Source: a virus. Taken from it: DNA of 28,664 nucleotides. The notes under the pieces were generated by a model that did no database searches, was not told where the DNA came from, and was given only the letters and a program-made list of their open reading frames with translations. Below are positions 21,514-27,221 of the stretch, piece after piece. The stretch spans positions 1 through 28,664 of IMG/VR virus record IMGVR_UViG_3300007734_000546, one strand, 5' to 3'. The stretch's first letter is position 1; each line of letters starts with the position of its first letter. The position numbers and the translations under genes were made by a program.

Positions 21514-23796
21514 ATGAATTTTCTCCATTATCTCGAAAACATTGCGCCCGAGGGCGAAGTTATTTTGTTCGTGCGGCAAAAGCCCATCCTTAAGGACGGT
21601 GAAACCCAATACCATGCCGATGGTGCAATCAAATGCGCTTGGCCTGCGTTCCTGCCCAAGAAGTGGAAGCCCGACCAAGCGTGGTACTGCAACACCGGCT
21701 GCTTCATCATCGACCGATTCGACGAGGGCAAGCCCGCAGCCAAGGCCGATGCCTGTGAGCGGGTGGCGTTCTTGGTGCTGGATGACGTGGGCACCAAGGC
21801 CAAGGTGCCACCCATCAAGCCGACGTGGATCATGGAGACATCACCCAACAACTACCAATACGGCTACACCTTCGCGCTGGACGACCAGCCCATGAAGGGC
21901 GAATTCAGCGCGGCCATTGTCGCCATTGCAGAAGCAGGCTACACCGACGGCGGCGCGATCAACCCCGTGCGTAACTTTAGACTGCCTGGTTCGATCAACC
22001 TCAAGCCTGGGCGTGATCGCTTTGCGTCTTCTTTGGTTGAGTTTCACCCAGAGCGGGAATTTTCGTTGGCCGAGATATGCACCGCTTTGGGCGTGGTGCC
22101 CAATCCAGCCGACACCGCCACCGTGCGCCCGATCCGGCTCACAGACGACGGCGGCGACGACGTGCTGGCGTGGACGGCAGCGCGTGGTGACTTGCTGGAG
22201 AAAGGCAACAGCAGCGGCTGGTGGGGCGTCGTTTGCCCCAACAGCGGCGAGCATAGCGACGGCAACCCGATGGGCCGGTATCACCCCGTAAACCGCGCCT
22301 ATTGCTGCCTGCATGAGCATTGCGCCCATCTTGATAGCGTGGCCTACCTTGCGTGGGTGGAAGAGCAGGGCGGGCCTAAGCGCTCGCATGGCCTGCGCGA
22401 CGAGTTGCTGGCCGCAGTGATGGAAAACACCCTTGCCAAGTTGACCCCGACAGTTGAATACCCCGACGACGCCGCGACAGTCATTGCCGAGGTGGAACAT
22501 CGTGAATTGGGCCGTGTGGAGATGTCCGGCTGGTTTGAGCGGTTTGCGTATATACAGAACGACGACGCCTACTTTGATATGCAAGACCGGCGCGAAGTAA
22601 TGCGTAAGACCTTCAACGCCCTGTTCCGGCATATCAACTGCAAGTCGCGCCACGGCAAGCACCCCAAGATCGAGGCGTCCAATTCCTTTGACGAGTACCG
22701 CCAAGACAAAGGTGCAAGGGCGCTCGTAGGTATCACCTACGCCGCAGGCGAGTCGGTGCTGGTGGCGCGTGAGGGCTTGGTGTACGGCAACCGCTGGCGC
22801 GACGCTCGCCCCGAGCCGGTGGCCGGTGACGTGTCTGCGTGGCTGCGCCATGTCGAGCGCATGGTGCCGATTGAATTCGAGCGCGAGCATTTGCTCAACG
22901 CCTTGGCGCATAAGGTGCAATTCCCCAGCCACAAGATCAACCATGCAATTTTGCTGGGCGGCAATCATGGGTCAGGGAAAGATACCCTGTTTGCCCCGTT
23001 CTTTTGGGCCATTGGCGGCAAGGCCAAGGCAAATTGCTCCTTGGTCAAGAATGAAGACCTCAATTCGCAGTGGGGCTATGCCCTTGAGTGCGAAGTGATG
23101 GAGATTGCCGAGTTGCGCCAAGCAGAGGCCAAAGACCGCAGAGCGCTGGAGAACACCCTCAAGCCCATCATTGCAGCGCCGCCTGAGTTGCTCATGGTCA
23201 ACCGCAAGGGCTTGCACCCATACTATGCCCTGAATCGCGTGTTCGTGGTGGCGTTTTCCAATGAGCGCGTGGCGATCTCCCTGCCATCAGAAGATCGTCG
23301 CTGGTTTGTTTTATGGTCTGAAGCAGGCAAGCTGCCCGAAGCAGAGGCGGTCGCCCTTTGGAATTGGTACGAAAATCGTGGCGGCTTTGCAGCAGTGGCC
23401 GCTTACCTGCACTCGCGTGACGTGTCGGCTTGGAATCCCAACGCAGCGCCGCCGATGACTGAGGCCAAAGCCATCATGGTCGAGCACGGCATGAGCGGCG
23501 CTGAGTCGTTCTTGGTTAACCTGATCAAAGCCCGCCAGCGCGCATTCTCCAGTGGCGTGGTCGGCGCGCCCTTCTACGCTATCTGCGATGAATTGCAGCT
23601 ATACGCGCCAGCAGGGATCAAGATCGTCCCCCCTGCCCTTATGCACGCGCTGAAGGAAGCGGGCTGGGTGGATATGGGCCGCTTGGCCTCGCGTGAGTAT
23701 CAGACCAAAAAGCATATTTTCTGCGCGCCTGAGCTTGCCAAAAGCAATAAATCCGACCTGCGCAGGGCCATAGAAAAAGCCCCCGAAGGGGCTTAG
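21514..23796 (+). CDS. Primase-helicase, AEP-like N-terminus and D5-like helicase
   Basis: The 760-residue protein has an N-terminal primase-like part. It includes VAFLVLDDVG and ETSPNNYQYGY, resembling RepB-type archaeo-eukaryotic primases, and PVRNFRLPGSIN. A CCLHEHCAHLD cluster in the middle may bind zinc. The C-terminal SF3/D5-like ATPase has Walker A GGNHGSGKDT (K489), LECEVMEIAELRQAEAKDR as Walker B region, and VVAFSNERVAI. The ATG at 21514 follows AAGGA; an upstream ATG at 21433 lies inside the previous gene. It is the last gene of the replication run and its 3' end contains the terminator of the opposing operon. Confidence 0.86.
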   Translation: MNFLHYLENIAPEGEVILFVRQKPILKDGETQYHADGAIKCAWPAFLPKKWKPDQAWYCNTGCFIIDRFDEGKPAAKADACERVAFLVLDDVGTKAKVPPIKPTWIMETSPNNYQYGYTFALDDQPMKGEFSAAIVAIAEAGYTDGGAINPVRNFRLPGSINLKPGRDRFASSLVEFHPEREFSLAEICTALGVVPNPADTATVRPIRLTDDGGDDVLAWTAARGDLLEKGNSSGWWGVVCPNSGEHSDGNPMGRYHPVNRAYCCLHEHCAHLDSVAYLAWVEEQGGPKRSHGLRDELLAAVMENTLAKLTPTVEYPDDAATVIAEVEHRELGRVEMSGWFERFAYIQNDDAYFDMQDRREVMRKTFNALFRHINCKSRHGKHPKIEASNSFDEYRQDKGARALVGITYAAGESVLVAREGLVYGNRWRDARPEPVAGDVSAWLRHVERMVPIEFEREHLLNALAHKVQFPSHKINHAILLGGNHGSGKDTLFAPFFWAIGGKAKANCSLVKNEDLNSQWGYALECEVMEIAELRQAEAKDRRALENTLKPIIAAPPELLMVNRKGLHPYYALNRVFVVAFSNERVAISLPSEDRRWFVLWSEAGKLPEAEAVALWNWYENRGGFAAVAAYLHSRDVSAWNPNAAPPMTEAKAIMVEHGMSGAESFLVNLIKARQRAFSSGVVGAPFYAICDELQLYAPAGIKIVPPALMHALKEAGWVDMGRLASREYQTKKHIFCAPELAKSNKSDLRRAIEKAPEGA
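23777..23794 (-). terminator. Intrinsic terminator of the leftward small-gene operon
   Basis: Read leftward, AAGCCCC-TTCG-GGGGCTT forms a perfect 7-bp stem with a UUCG loop and is followed by TTTCT (down to about 23772), a rho-independent signal. In the rightward direction no T tract follows. It lies in the last codons of the converging primase-helicase gene, so it should stop leftward transcription from entering the replication genes. Confidence 0.82.
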
Positions 23797-23855
23797 TCTA
23801 GGTCGAACAGGATCGCCAGGATCGCGGCCACCAGGGCCGCAGCGATTATGAGCAT
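23793..23855 (-). CDS. Possible 20-aa membrane peptide
   Basis: An ATG inside the end of the 44-aa gene opens a 20-codon frame that is almost entirely hydrophobic (MLIIAAALVAAILAILF then DLD). It stops just at the terminator. The length equals a single membrane helix. The ribosome site is weak and such short frames arise by chance, so it is only a candidate. Confidence 0.3.
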   Translation of the reverse strand: MLIIAAALVAAILAILFDLD

Positions 23856-23980
23856 TCGAGCGCCCGCCTTGCGGCGGCGCGTGTCGCTTCGTTGTCGTCG
23901 TCCAGCAGGGCGCGCAGCACGTCCTCTAAATGGTTTATGCGCGCGATGTAATGCGCCTCTTCAAAATTTTCGTCGTTCAT
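23846..23980 (-). CDS. Small hypothetical protein (44 aa)
   Basis: The peptide begins MNDENFEEAHYIARINHLED and continues with an acidic/Ala-rich helix ending RALECS. The ATG at 23980 has GGAG five bases upstream and an ATGA overlap with the previous gene, so it is chosen over an ATG at 24046. Predicted as a soluble helical protein. Function unknown. Confidence 0.6.
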   Translation of the reverse strand: MNDENFEEAHYIARINHLEDVLRALLDDDNEATRAAARRALECS

Positions 23981-24084
23981 AAGTACTCCAATAGGATAGC
24001 GGCCAAGATCAGGCCAATTGAGACAGCCAGCAGCATATCGGCCCAAGGGCGCGCCACTGGTTCGGGTTTGTAGTGCTGTCTCAT
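23977..24084 (-). CDS. Small single-TM membrane protein (35 aa)
   Basis: The ORF has a basic soluble N-terminus (MRQHYKPEPVARPWAD) followed by one membrane helix (about 17-33, MLLAVSIGLILAAILLEY). ATGA overlaps join it to the previous gene (stop 24081) and the next gene (start 23980). The positive-inside pattern predicts a cytoplasmic N-terminus. The overlaps make translation likely. Role unknown. Confidence 0.58.
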   Translation of the reverse strand: MRQHYKPEPVARPWADMLLAVSIGLILAAILLEYL

Positions 24085-24407
24085 GCTTCGACCTCCATTG
24101 AATCGACGCCCTGAGGTACGCTCACGCGGTCGCTGAGTCCCTCATAAAATCCGGCCAGGTTCGCGTCTCCATAGGGTGCTGCGCCAGCCTTAAAAAGGCG
24201 CCGGTTCGAGTTAAGCGCATAATACTGGCTCACGTACTCCGCAGGGCTCATATTGGCCCCCATGGCCGGATACAGGCGGCCAGTGCCGCCCTTTGGCCGC
24301 ACCGGCTTATGCTTGCCGGTAATCTTAGCGGCCAGAGCTTGCACGGCCATAACGCGCTCGAGTGACGCGAGTTTATAGGTGGTGGTTTCAATTTTCAGGT
24401 TTAGCAT
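24081..24407 (-). CDS. Hypothetical protein (108 aa)
   Basis: The protein has a Lys-rich helical N-terminal half (KLASLERVMAVQALAAKITG). A Gly-rich basic turn (KPVRPKGGTGRLYPAMG), a YVSQYYALNSNRRLFKAG segment and an acidic end (SMEVEA) follow. GGAG lies upstream of the ATG at 24407. It overlaps the preceding gene by 20 bp. No family recognised; the basic Gly-rich part could contact nucleic acid. Confidence 0.62.
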   Translation of the reverse strand: MLNLKIETTTYKLASLERVMAVQALAAKITGKHKPVRPKGGTGRLYPAMGANMSPAEYVSQYYALNSNRRLFKAGAAPYGDANLAGFYEGLSDRVSVPQGVDSMEVEA

Positions 24408-24675
24408 ACTTTAGCTCCAGGTTTATAGCGTTTTCAATTTTGCGTTGGTTATAGCCGTCGGCGAGCTTATCGGCCAGCATGGCCGCATCGATGGCTTCAG
24501 GCGTGGGCGGTGGCGTGTCAGCAACTTGCTTGATGTCGCCGATGTTGGCGTGCGGGCGTAAATGCCGCGCAAGCGCAATAGCGTCGTTTTTGTCTTTTGC
24601 GGCCACTAAAATCGTGGGATGGCAAAAGCCCTTAGCGCCGCGAAAACACGGCAAAGCGATTAGGTATTTGATCAT
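24388..24675 (-). CDS. Hypothetical protein (95 aa)
   Basis: The protein starts MIKYLIALPCFRGAKGFCHP, then TILVAAKDKNDAIALARHLR, a small alpha/beta pattern. A Pro-rich linker (TPPPTPEAIDAAMLADKLAD) and a C-terminal helix follow. The ATG at 24675 has GGGGA upstream and an ATGA overlap, so it is preferred over 24756. Function unknown. Confidence 0.65.
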   Translation of the reverse strand: MIKYLIALPCFRGAKGFCHPTILVAAKDKNDAIALARHLRPHANIGDIKQVADTPPPTPEAIDAAMLADKLADGYNQRKIENAINLELKYAKPEN

Positions 24676-24773
24676 GCTATCCCCTTGGTTTTGGGTTGTT
24701 GCAGCGGCACAGCCATCCACGTCCGAGTATTTTGTAGGTAAGATGCCCGCAGGCACATTTCTGATGTTTTCAT
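24672..24773 (-). CDS. Tiny protein (33 aa) with a strong ribosome site
   Basis: The ORF begins MKTSEMCLRASYLQNTRTWM and ends with a basic KTKGIA. A near-perfect GGAGGTGA precedes the ATG, and ATGA overlaps link it to both neighbours, so translation is likely. The peptide is too short for a family call. Confidence 0.55.
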   Translation of the reverse strand: MKTSEMCLRASYLQNTRTWMAVPLQQPKTKGIA

Positions 24774-24925
24774 GCTGTCACCTCCAACATAGATAGGCCG
24801 CTCACTCGATAGCACGCGCCATCGCTGCGCTGCACGTCGATGGTGCCAGCGCGCCGAATAGCAAGGATTAGCACGCGCTCCATGCGCCCGTACAGGCTGA
24901 TATGGATATATTGGCCTGCTTTCAT
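24770..24925 (-). CDS. Small basic beta-rich protein (51 aa)
   Basis: The ORF begins MKAGQYIHISLYGRMERVLI, then AIRRAGTIDVQRSDGACYRV, an alternating pattern suggesting a small beta-barrel. ATGA overlaps link it with both neighbours. The basic beta pattern might bind RNA or a protein partner. Function unknown. Confidence 0.6.
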   Translation of the reverse strand: MKAGQYIHISLYGRMERVLILAIRRAGTIDVQRSDGACYRVSGLSMLEVTA

Positions 24926-25122
24926 TTTGCGACCTCATCGGCGCGGTTCGCCACATATTGCACAGCAGCATCGACCACCGGCACGCCAGTATGATAAAAA
25001 TGCAGCGCTGAAGGCCATTCAATCCGGCCAGCGTGCGCCGGTTCGGCTGTGATCACGGCATCGTTAAATTCGGCCAAGTAGCGCGCTTGGCGTTGGGCTT
25101 TGGTTTCACCATAATTTAGCAT
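24922..25122 (-). CDS. Small hypothetical protein (66 aa)
   Basis: The protein begins MLNYGETKAQRQARYLAEFN and contains HAGRIEWPSALHFYHTGVPV and a short Ala/Val helix. GGAG stands six bases before the ATG. It is ATGA-linked to the next gene. It is the first gene after the hairpin at 25158-25183. Function unknown. Confidence 0.65.
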   Translation of the reverse strand: MLNYGETKAQRQARYLAEFNDAVITAEPAHAGRIEWPSALHFYHTGVPVVDAAVQYVANRADEVAK

Positions 25123-25157
25123 AATTTACTCCAATGTATAAAGGCCAGGATTAGCCC

Positions 25158-25183
25158 GCAAGCGGCCGTCGCTGGCCGCTTGC
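25158..25183. other. Perfect 10-bp inverted repeat between leftward genes
   Basis: GCAAGCGGCC (25158-25167) and GGCCGCTTGC (25174-25183) are exact complements with a GTCGCT spacer. The leftward transcript would form a very stable stem-loop right after the stop of the cysteine-rich gene. No T tract follows it, so it is not a classic terminator. It could protect or process the mRNA, or act as a protein site. Confidence 0.72.
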
Positions 25184-25191
25184 AGATAACC

Positions 25192-25851
25192 CTACGCTGC
25201 CAAGCGCAGATTGATAACCCGATGGCGCGTGCCGTGGGCAGGGAACGCCACAATGGCCGTGCGCTGGCGTTGGCATAGTTGACAGGTGGCGCAGCTCACA
25301 TCGTCGCGCTGCGTCGCGGGGCAGATAACAACCGACCGGCCCGCTGGCGTTTTTGTGTTTTCTGTGGTAGTGCTAGGCACGACGACGACGACAGGCCCGC
25401 ATTCAGTATCGGCCAGCGCATCGGCATCGGCGAGATTATTGGCGCTCAAATTGACAGTGAAACCCCATGCATTGGCGTGCTTGATCCATGCCAAGCTTGT
25501 AGCATCGCGATGGTGCGAATAGGTAAAGCCTCGGCGGCCAACATTGGCCGCGACCAATTGGCCCAATTTGACGGCATCGATTGTGCCGCCCACTTGGGGT
25601 AGATCGCCAGCTTGATTGTGCCGCCACAATTGGCCTTCGGGCAGCGCTGCGATGGCTTGGGTGAACTGGCCCCAATCTGTGCCGCGAGTGCCATTGGAGA
25701 CAGCGGCCCAATGTAGCGCCAATGGCCCGCTGGCCGCATAGCACTCTGCGCGCATCGCGCAGTCTGTGGGGCAACTGTCGCGCTCTGTGGTGCTAACGGG
25801 TATCGGACCGGTTTTTACATTGGCCGATTTTAAGGTTAAGTGTACTTGCAT
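25192..25851 (-). CDS. Cysteine-rich phage protein of unknown function
   Basis: The 219-residue protein starts at ATG 25851 (AAAGG upstream); an earlier ATG at 25881 adds ten residues lacking a site. Early residues NVKTGPIPVSTTERDSC are followed by C27-x3-C31-x5-C37-Y and GPLALHW. The middle has conserved-looking HNQAGDLP, GFTYSHHRD and GFTVNLSANNL. The end has C177 and C187-x2-C190-x2-C193 with IVAFPAHG. Two Cys triads suggest metal or Fe-S binding. The family recurs in phages (motif-level resemblance to mycobacteriophage gp88-type proteins and to proteins listed as DUF7227), without a known reaction. Confidence 0.72.
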   Translation of the reverse strand: MQVHLTLKSANVKTGPIPVSTTERDSCPTDCAMRAECYAASGPLALHWAAVSNGTRGTDWGQFTQAIAALPEGQLWRHNQAGDLPQVGGTIDAVKLGQLVAANVGRRGFTYSHHRDATSLAWIKHANAWGFTVNLSANNLADADALADTECGPVVVVVPSTTTENTKTPAGRSVVICPATQRDDVSCATCQLCQRQRTAIVAFPAHGTRHRVINLRLAA

Positions 25852-25878
25852 GGTGTGCCTTTTACTGTAGTTTATGAA

Positions 25879-25896
25879 CAAGGGCCGAAGCCCTTG
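25879..25896 (-). terminator. UUCG hairpin, weak terminator or attenuator
   Basis: Read leftward, CAAGGGC-TTCG-GCCCTTG is a perfect 7-bp stem with a UUCG loop, followed by TTCATAAAC. The U content downstream is poor, so termination would be partial at best. It lies between the first (60-aa) and second genes of the leftward operon and may reduce expression of all later genes. Confidence 0.55.
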
Positions 25897-25907
25897 GATG
25901 GTTTGAA

Positions 25908-26090
25908 TTACGCGATGAATTCAGGGTTGTTTACGACGCCATACGCTAGCGCGATGGCCATAATTTCATCTTGCGATTTCTTGCTGCGCGCACTGCGATA
26001 CAGTGCGGACAGTGCGCGTGCAACATAATTTGCGCCGAAGTGCTGCATTTTTAACGTGACTGCAACCTCACGTTTTTCTGATTTTGTCAT
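25908..26090 (-). CDS. Small basic protein, first gene of leftward operon
   Basis: The 60-residue protein begins MTKSEKREVAVTLKMQHFGA. It continues with ARALSALYRSARSKKSQDEI and a C-terminal helix (IMAIALAYGVVNNPEFIA). AGAGG lies upstream of the ATG. It is the nearest gene to the strong leftward promoter, so it should be the most expressed protein of the operon and among the earliest. A basic first-gene product could be a regulator or host takeover factor. No family recognised. Confidence 0.68.
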   Translation of the reverse strand: MTKSEKREVAVTLKMQHFGANYVARALSALYRSARSKKSQDEIMAIALAYGVVNNPEFIA

Positions 26091-26109
26091 TGTGTGCCTC
26101 TACTTTATT

Positions 26110-26129
26110 GCATGGCGATGTTGCCATGC
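26110..26129. promoter_or_regulatory. 7-bp inverted repeat at the leftward start site
   Basis: GCATGGC (26110-26116) and GCCATGC (26123-26129) are exact complements spaced by six bases. The repeat coincides with the expected transcription start (near 26127). It could be an operator that blocks RNA polymerase, or form a 5' stem-loop that stabilises the mRNA. Confidence 0.6.
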
Positions 26130-26133
26130 CTGT

Positions 26134-26161
26134 ATTGTAAGGGATTCTTTTACACTGTCAA
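26134..26161 (-). promoter_or_regulatory. Strong sigma70-type leftward promoter
   Basis: Read leftward, a perfect TTGACA -35 (26161-26156) is followed, after a 16-base spacer, by TACAAT -10 (26139-26134). It stands about 40 bp before the ATG of the 60-aa gene, with no other gene between. The match predicts strong expression by host RNA polymerase early in infection. Confidence 0.85.
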
Positions 26162-26200
26162 CAACTATTTTCTAGGTGTTTACCCTTAGTCGGTGAAAAT

Positions 26201-26233
26201 TGTAGGTACCTATCGTGGCGATTTGTAGGTACT
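26201..26233. repeat. Operator-like TTGTAGGTAC direct repeat
   Basis: TTGTAGGTAC occurs at 26201-26210 and 26224-26233, 23 bp apart (about two helical turns). The first copy extends into the perfect palindrome TAGGTACCTA (26204-26213). A related TAGGTG lies at 26174. Position 40-75 bp upstream of the leftward -35 suggests an activator or repressor site. Confidence 0.55.
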
Positions 26234-26318
26234 GGCGTTTTTATGCGGTTCTCCAATGGGGGCGATTAAATGTGGGTCATATTGTCATTAATTTGATCTT
26301 AACTTATCTAAACCTTAC

Positions 26319-26353
26319 ATTTCATAATGTGAAATCTTACAATACTTACAATA
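26319..26353. repeat. AT-rich inverted repeat and tandem 9-bp repeat
   Basis: ATTTCA-TAATG-TGAAAT (26319-26335) is a perfect inverted repeat of operator size. It is directly followed by two adjoining copies of CTTACAATA (26336-26344, 26345-26353), each containing a TACAAT -10-like element for the plus strand. The layout suggests a regulated rightward promoter or a DNA unwinding element. Confidence 0.55.
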
Positions 26354-26387
26354 TGGGGTAGAGCGATTTGAAAATGGCTTTTTGGGT

Positions 26388-26566
26388 GCCCACATGACCT
26401 ACCGCCCACAATCGCTGCATTTTGCGCGCTGCGCATTGGCGCATAGTTAACGCACGCTATGCGCTTGCATTGGCATGGCCCACATGGCCCACATCGATGG
26501 CCGGTGGCCGGTGGCCGGTATCGGACAACATGCAAATAGATTGGCATAGCCTACATGGCCCACATC
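26388..26566. repeat. GCCCACA repeats, 27-bp duplication and GGCCGGT tandem repeat
   Basis: GCCCACA occurs at 26388 and 26404. GGCCCACAT occurs in tandem at 26477-26485 and 26486-26494, and again at 26557-26565. The last three sit in two 27-bp copies (26469-26495, 26540-26566) differing at two positions. Between them GGCCGGT is repeated three times in tandem (26499-26519). This dense layout in a non-coding stretch points to multiple binding sites for one or more proteins. Confidence 0.75.
26439..26464. other. 8-bp inverted repeat in control region
   Basis: GCGCATAG (26439-26446) and CTATGCGC (26457-26464) are perfect complements around a 10-base spacer that includes TTAACG. The element immediately precedes the first 27-bp repeat. 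It could form a cruciform or be a dimer-binding site. Confidence 0.65.
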
Positions 26567-26578
26567 CGCCAGGGAATA

Positions 26579-26665
26579 TGCTTGCCAATCTGCTAACTAT
26601 ATGCTTGCCATTCTGACTAGCATTACCCTTGCCATTTTGCCTAGGAATTGCTTGCCATTTTGCGT
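26579..26665. repeat. Four-copy 23/24-bp iteron array
   Basis: CTTGCCA occurs at 26581, 26604, 26628 and 26651, with steps of 23, 24 and 23 bp. The following bases are also similar (consensus CTTGCCATTTTGCSTAG). Two copies are closest to each other (third and fourth). Such regular spacing, about two helical turns, is typical of iterons for an origin-binding or terminase-binding protein. It ends about 125 bp upstream of the small terminase gene. Confidence 0.75.
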
Positions 26666-26789
26666 AGGATTTCAGCCGAGGGGGGAGGGGTAGGGCCGAG
26701 CGATTGGGCCAACGTAAACGGAGGGGCCACAAACAAAATTTTTTTTAATATAAAATCCACGCACACGCCTCCCCGGCGCAGGAGAACAA

Positions 26790-27221
26790 ATGTTCAAATC
26801 ACTGCCGCTCACTGTCCGACACGTCCAAGCGACTGAATCGCGCTTACAGGCGATATACGACGCTGCCAAGCTGGGACTCAAAGGCGACACGCTGGCGCTA
26901 GCCTCTGGAATGCGGCCTGAAGAGTACCGTCACCTGTGCCAATTTGACCCACTGGCCGAGATGGCCGCGATCAAGGGCAAAGCAGACGGCGAGCGCGAGA
27001 TGGCCGACATCCTGCACAAAGCCGCCCGCGAGGGCGACGCTAAGGCGGCGCTTGAGATTCTGAAGCATCAGCACGGCTGGGTCGCCAAGCAGTCCATCAC
27101 GGTGGACATCGACCAGCGCATATCCATCACGCAAGCGTTGCAGGAAGCGGAGATGCGGGTTGTAGATGTAGTCGCCCACGAACTAGACTCAAATAATGCA
27201 GTCAACCAGATACAGCGCTGA
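26790..27221 (+). CDS. Small terminase subunit (probable)
   Basis: The 143-residue protein lies just before the large terminase and has an N-terminal HTH-like segment (about 29-52, GLKGDTLALASGMRPEEYRHL). A helical oligomerisation-type middle follows (IKGKADGEREMADILHKAAR, then GDAKAALEILKHQHGWVAKQ) and ends in a charged tail. This matches small terminase layout: DNA-binding head, helical core and a C-terminal part that contacts the large subunit. AGGAG precedes the ATG. It probably binds the packaging site, perhaps the repeats just upstream. Confidence 0.82.
   Translation: MFKSLPLTVRHVQATESRLQAIYDAAKLGLKGDTLALASGMRPEEYRHLCQFDPLAEMAAIKGKADGEREMADILHKAAREGDAKAALEILKHQHGWVAKQSITVDIDQRISITQALQEAEMRVVDVVAHELDSNNAVNQIQR

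Larger units (their letters stand above)
26091..26789. other. Intergenic control region, no gene supported
   Basis: Roughly 700 bp separate the leftward small-gene operon from the terminase genes. The left part (to about 26360) is AT-rich and holds the leftward promoter and operator-like repeats. The middle (about 26385-26665) is dense with direct and inverted repeats, including an iteron array. The right part has an AT tract with a TATAAA -10-like element (26749-26754) and AGGAG (26775-26779) for the small terminase gene. Short frames here lack ribosome sites and protein-like composition. Confidence 0.8.

Noticed and set aside
21841-22968. Long open frame (375 codons) on the minus strand
   Set aside because: It is antisense to the primase-helicase, whose motifs are clear. 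Its composition is Val/His/Arg-rich, it has no ribosome site and it matches no domain pattern.
23824-23840. GCGGCC-ACCAG-GGCCGC hairpin as the rightward terminator after the primase gene
   Set aside because: It has no T tract on either side and lies in a small possible ORF; base composition alone could explain it.
26579-26665. CRISPR-like array
   Set aside because: The repeats are short and imperfect and the intervals between them are only about 16 bases and similar to each other, so these are iterons, not spacers.
26308-26732. Minus-strand frames in the control region
   Set aside because: Their translations consist of products of the repeats (Pro/His/Arg-rich), with no ribosome site.
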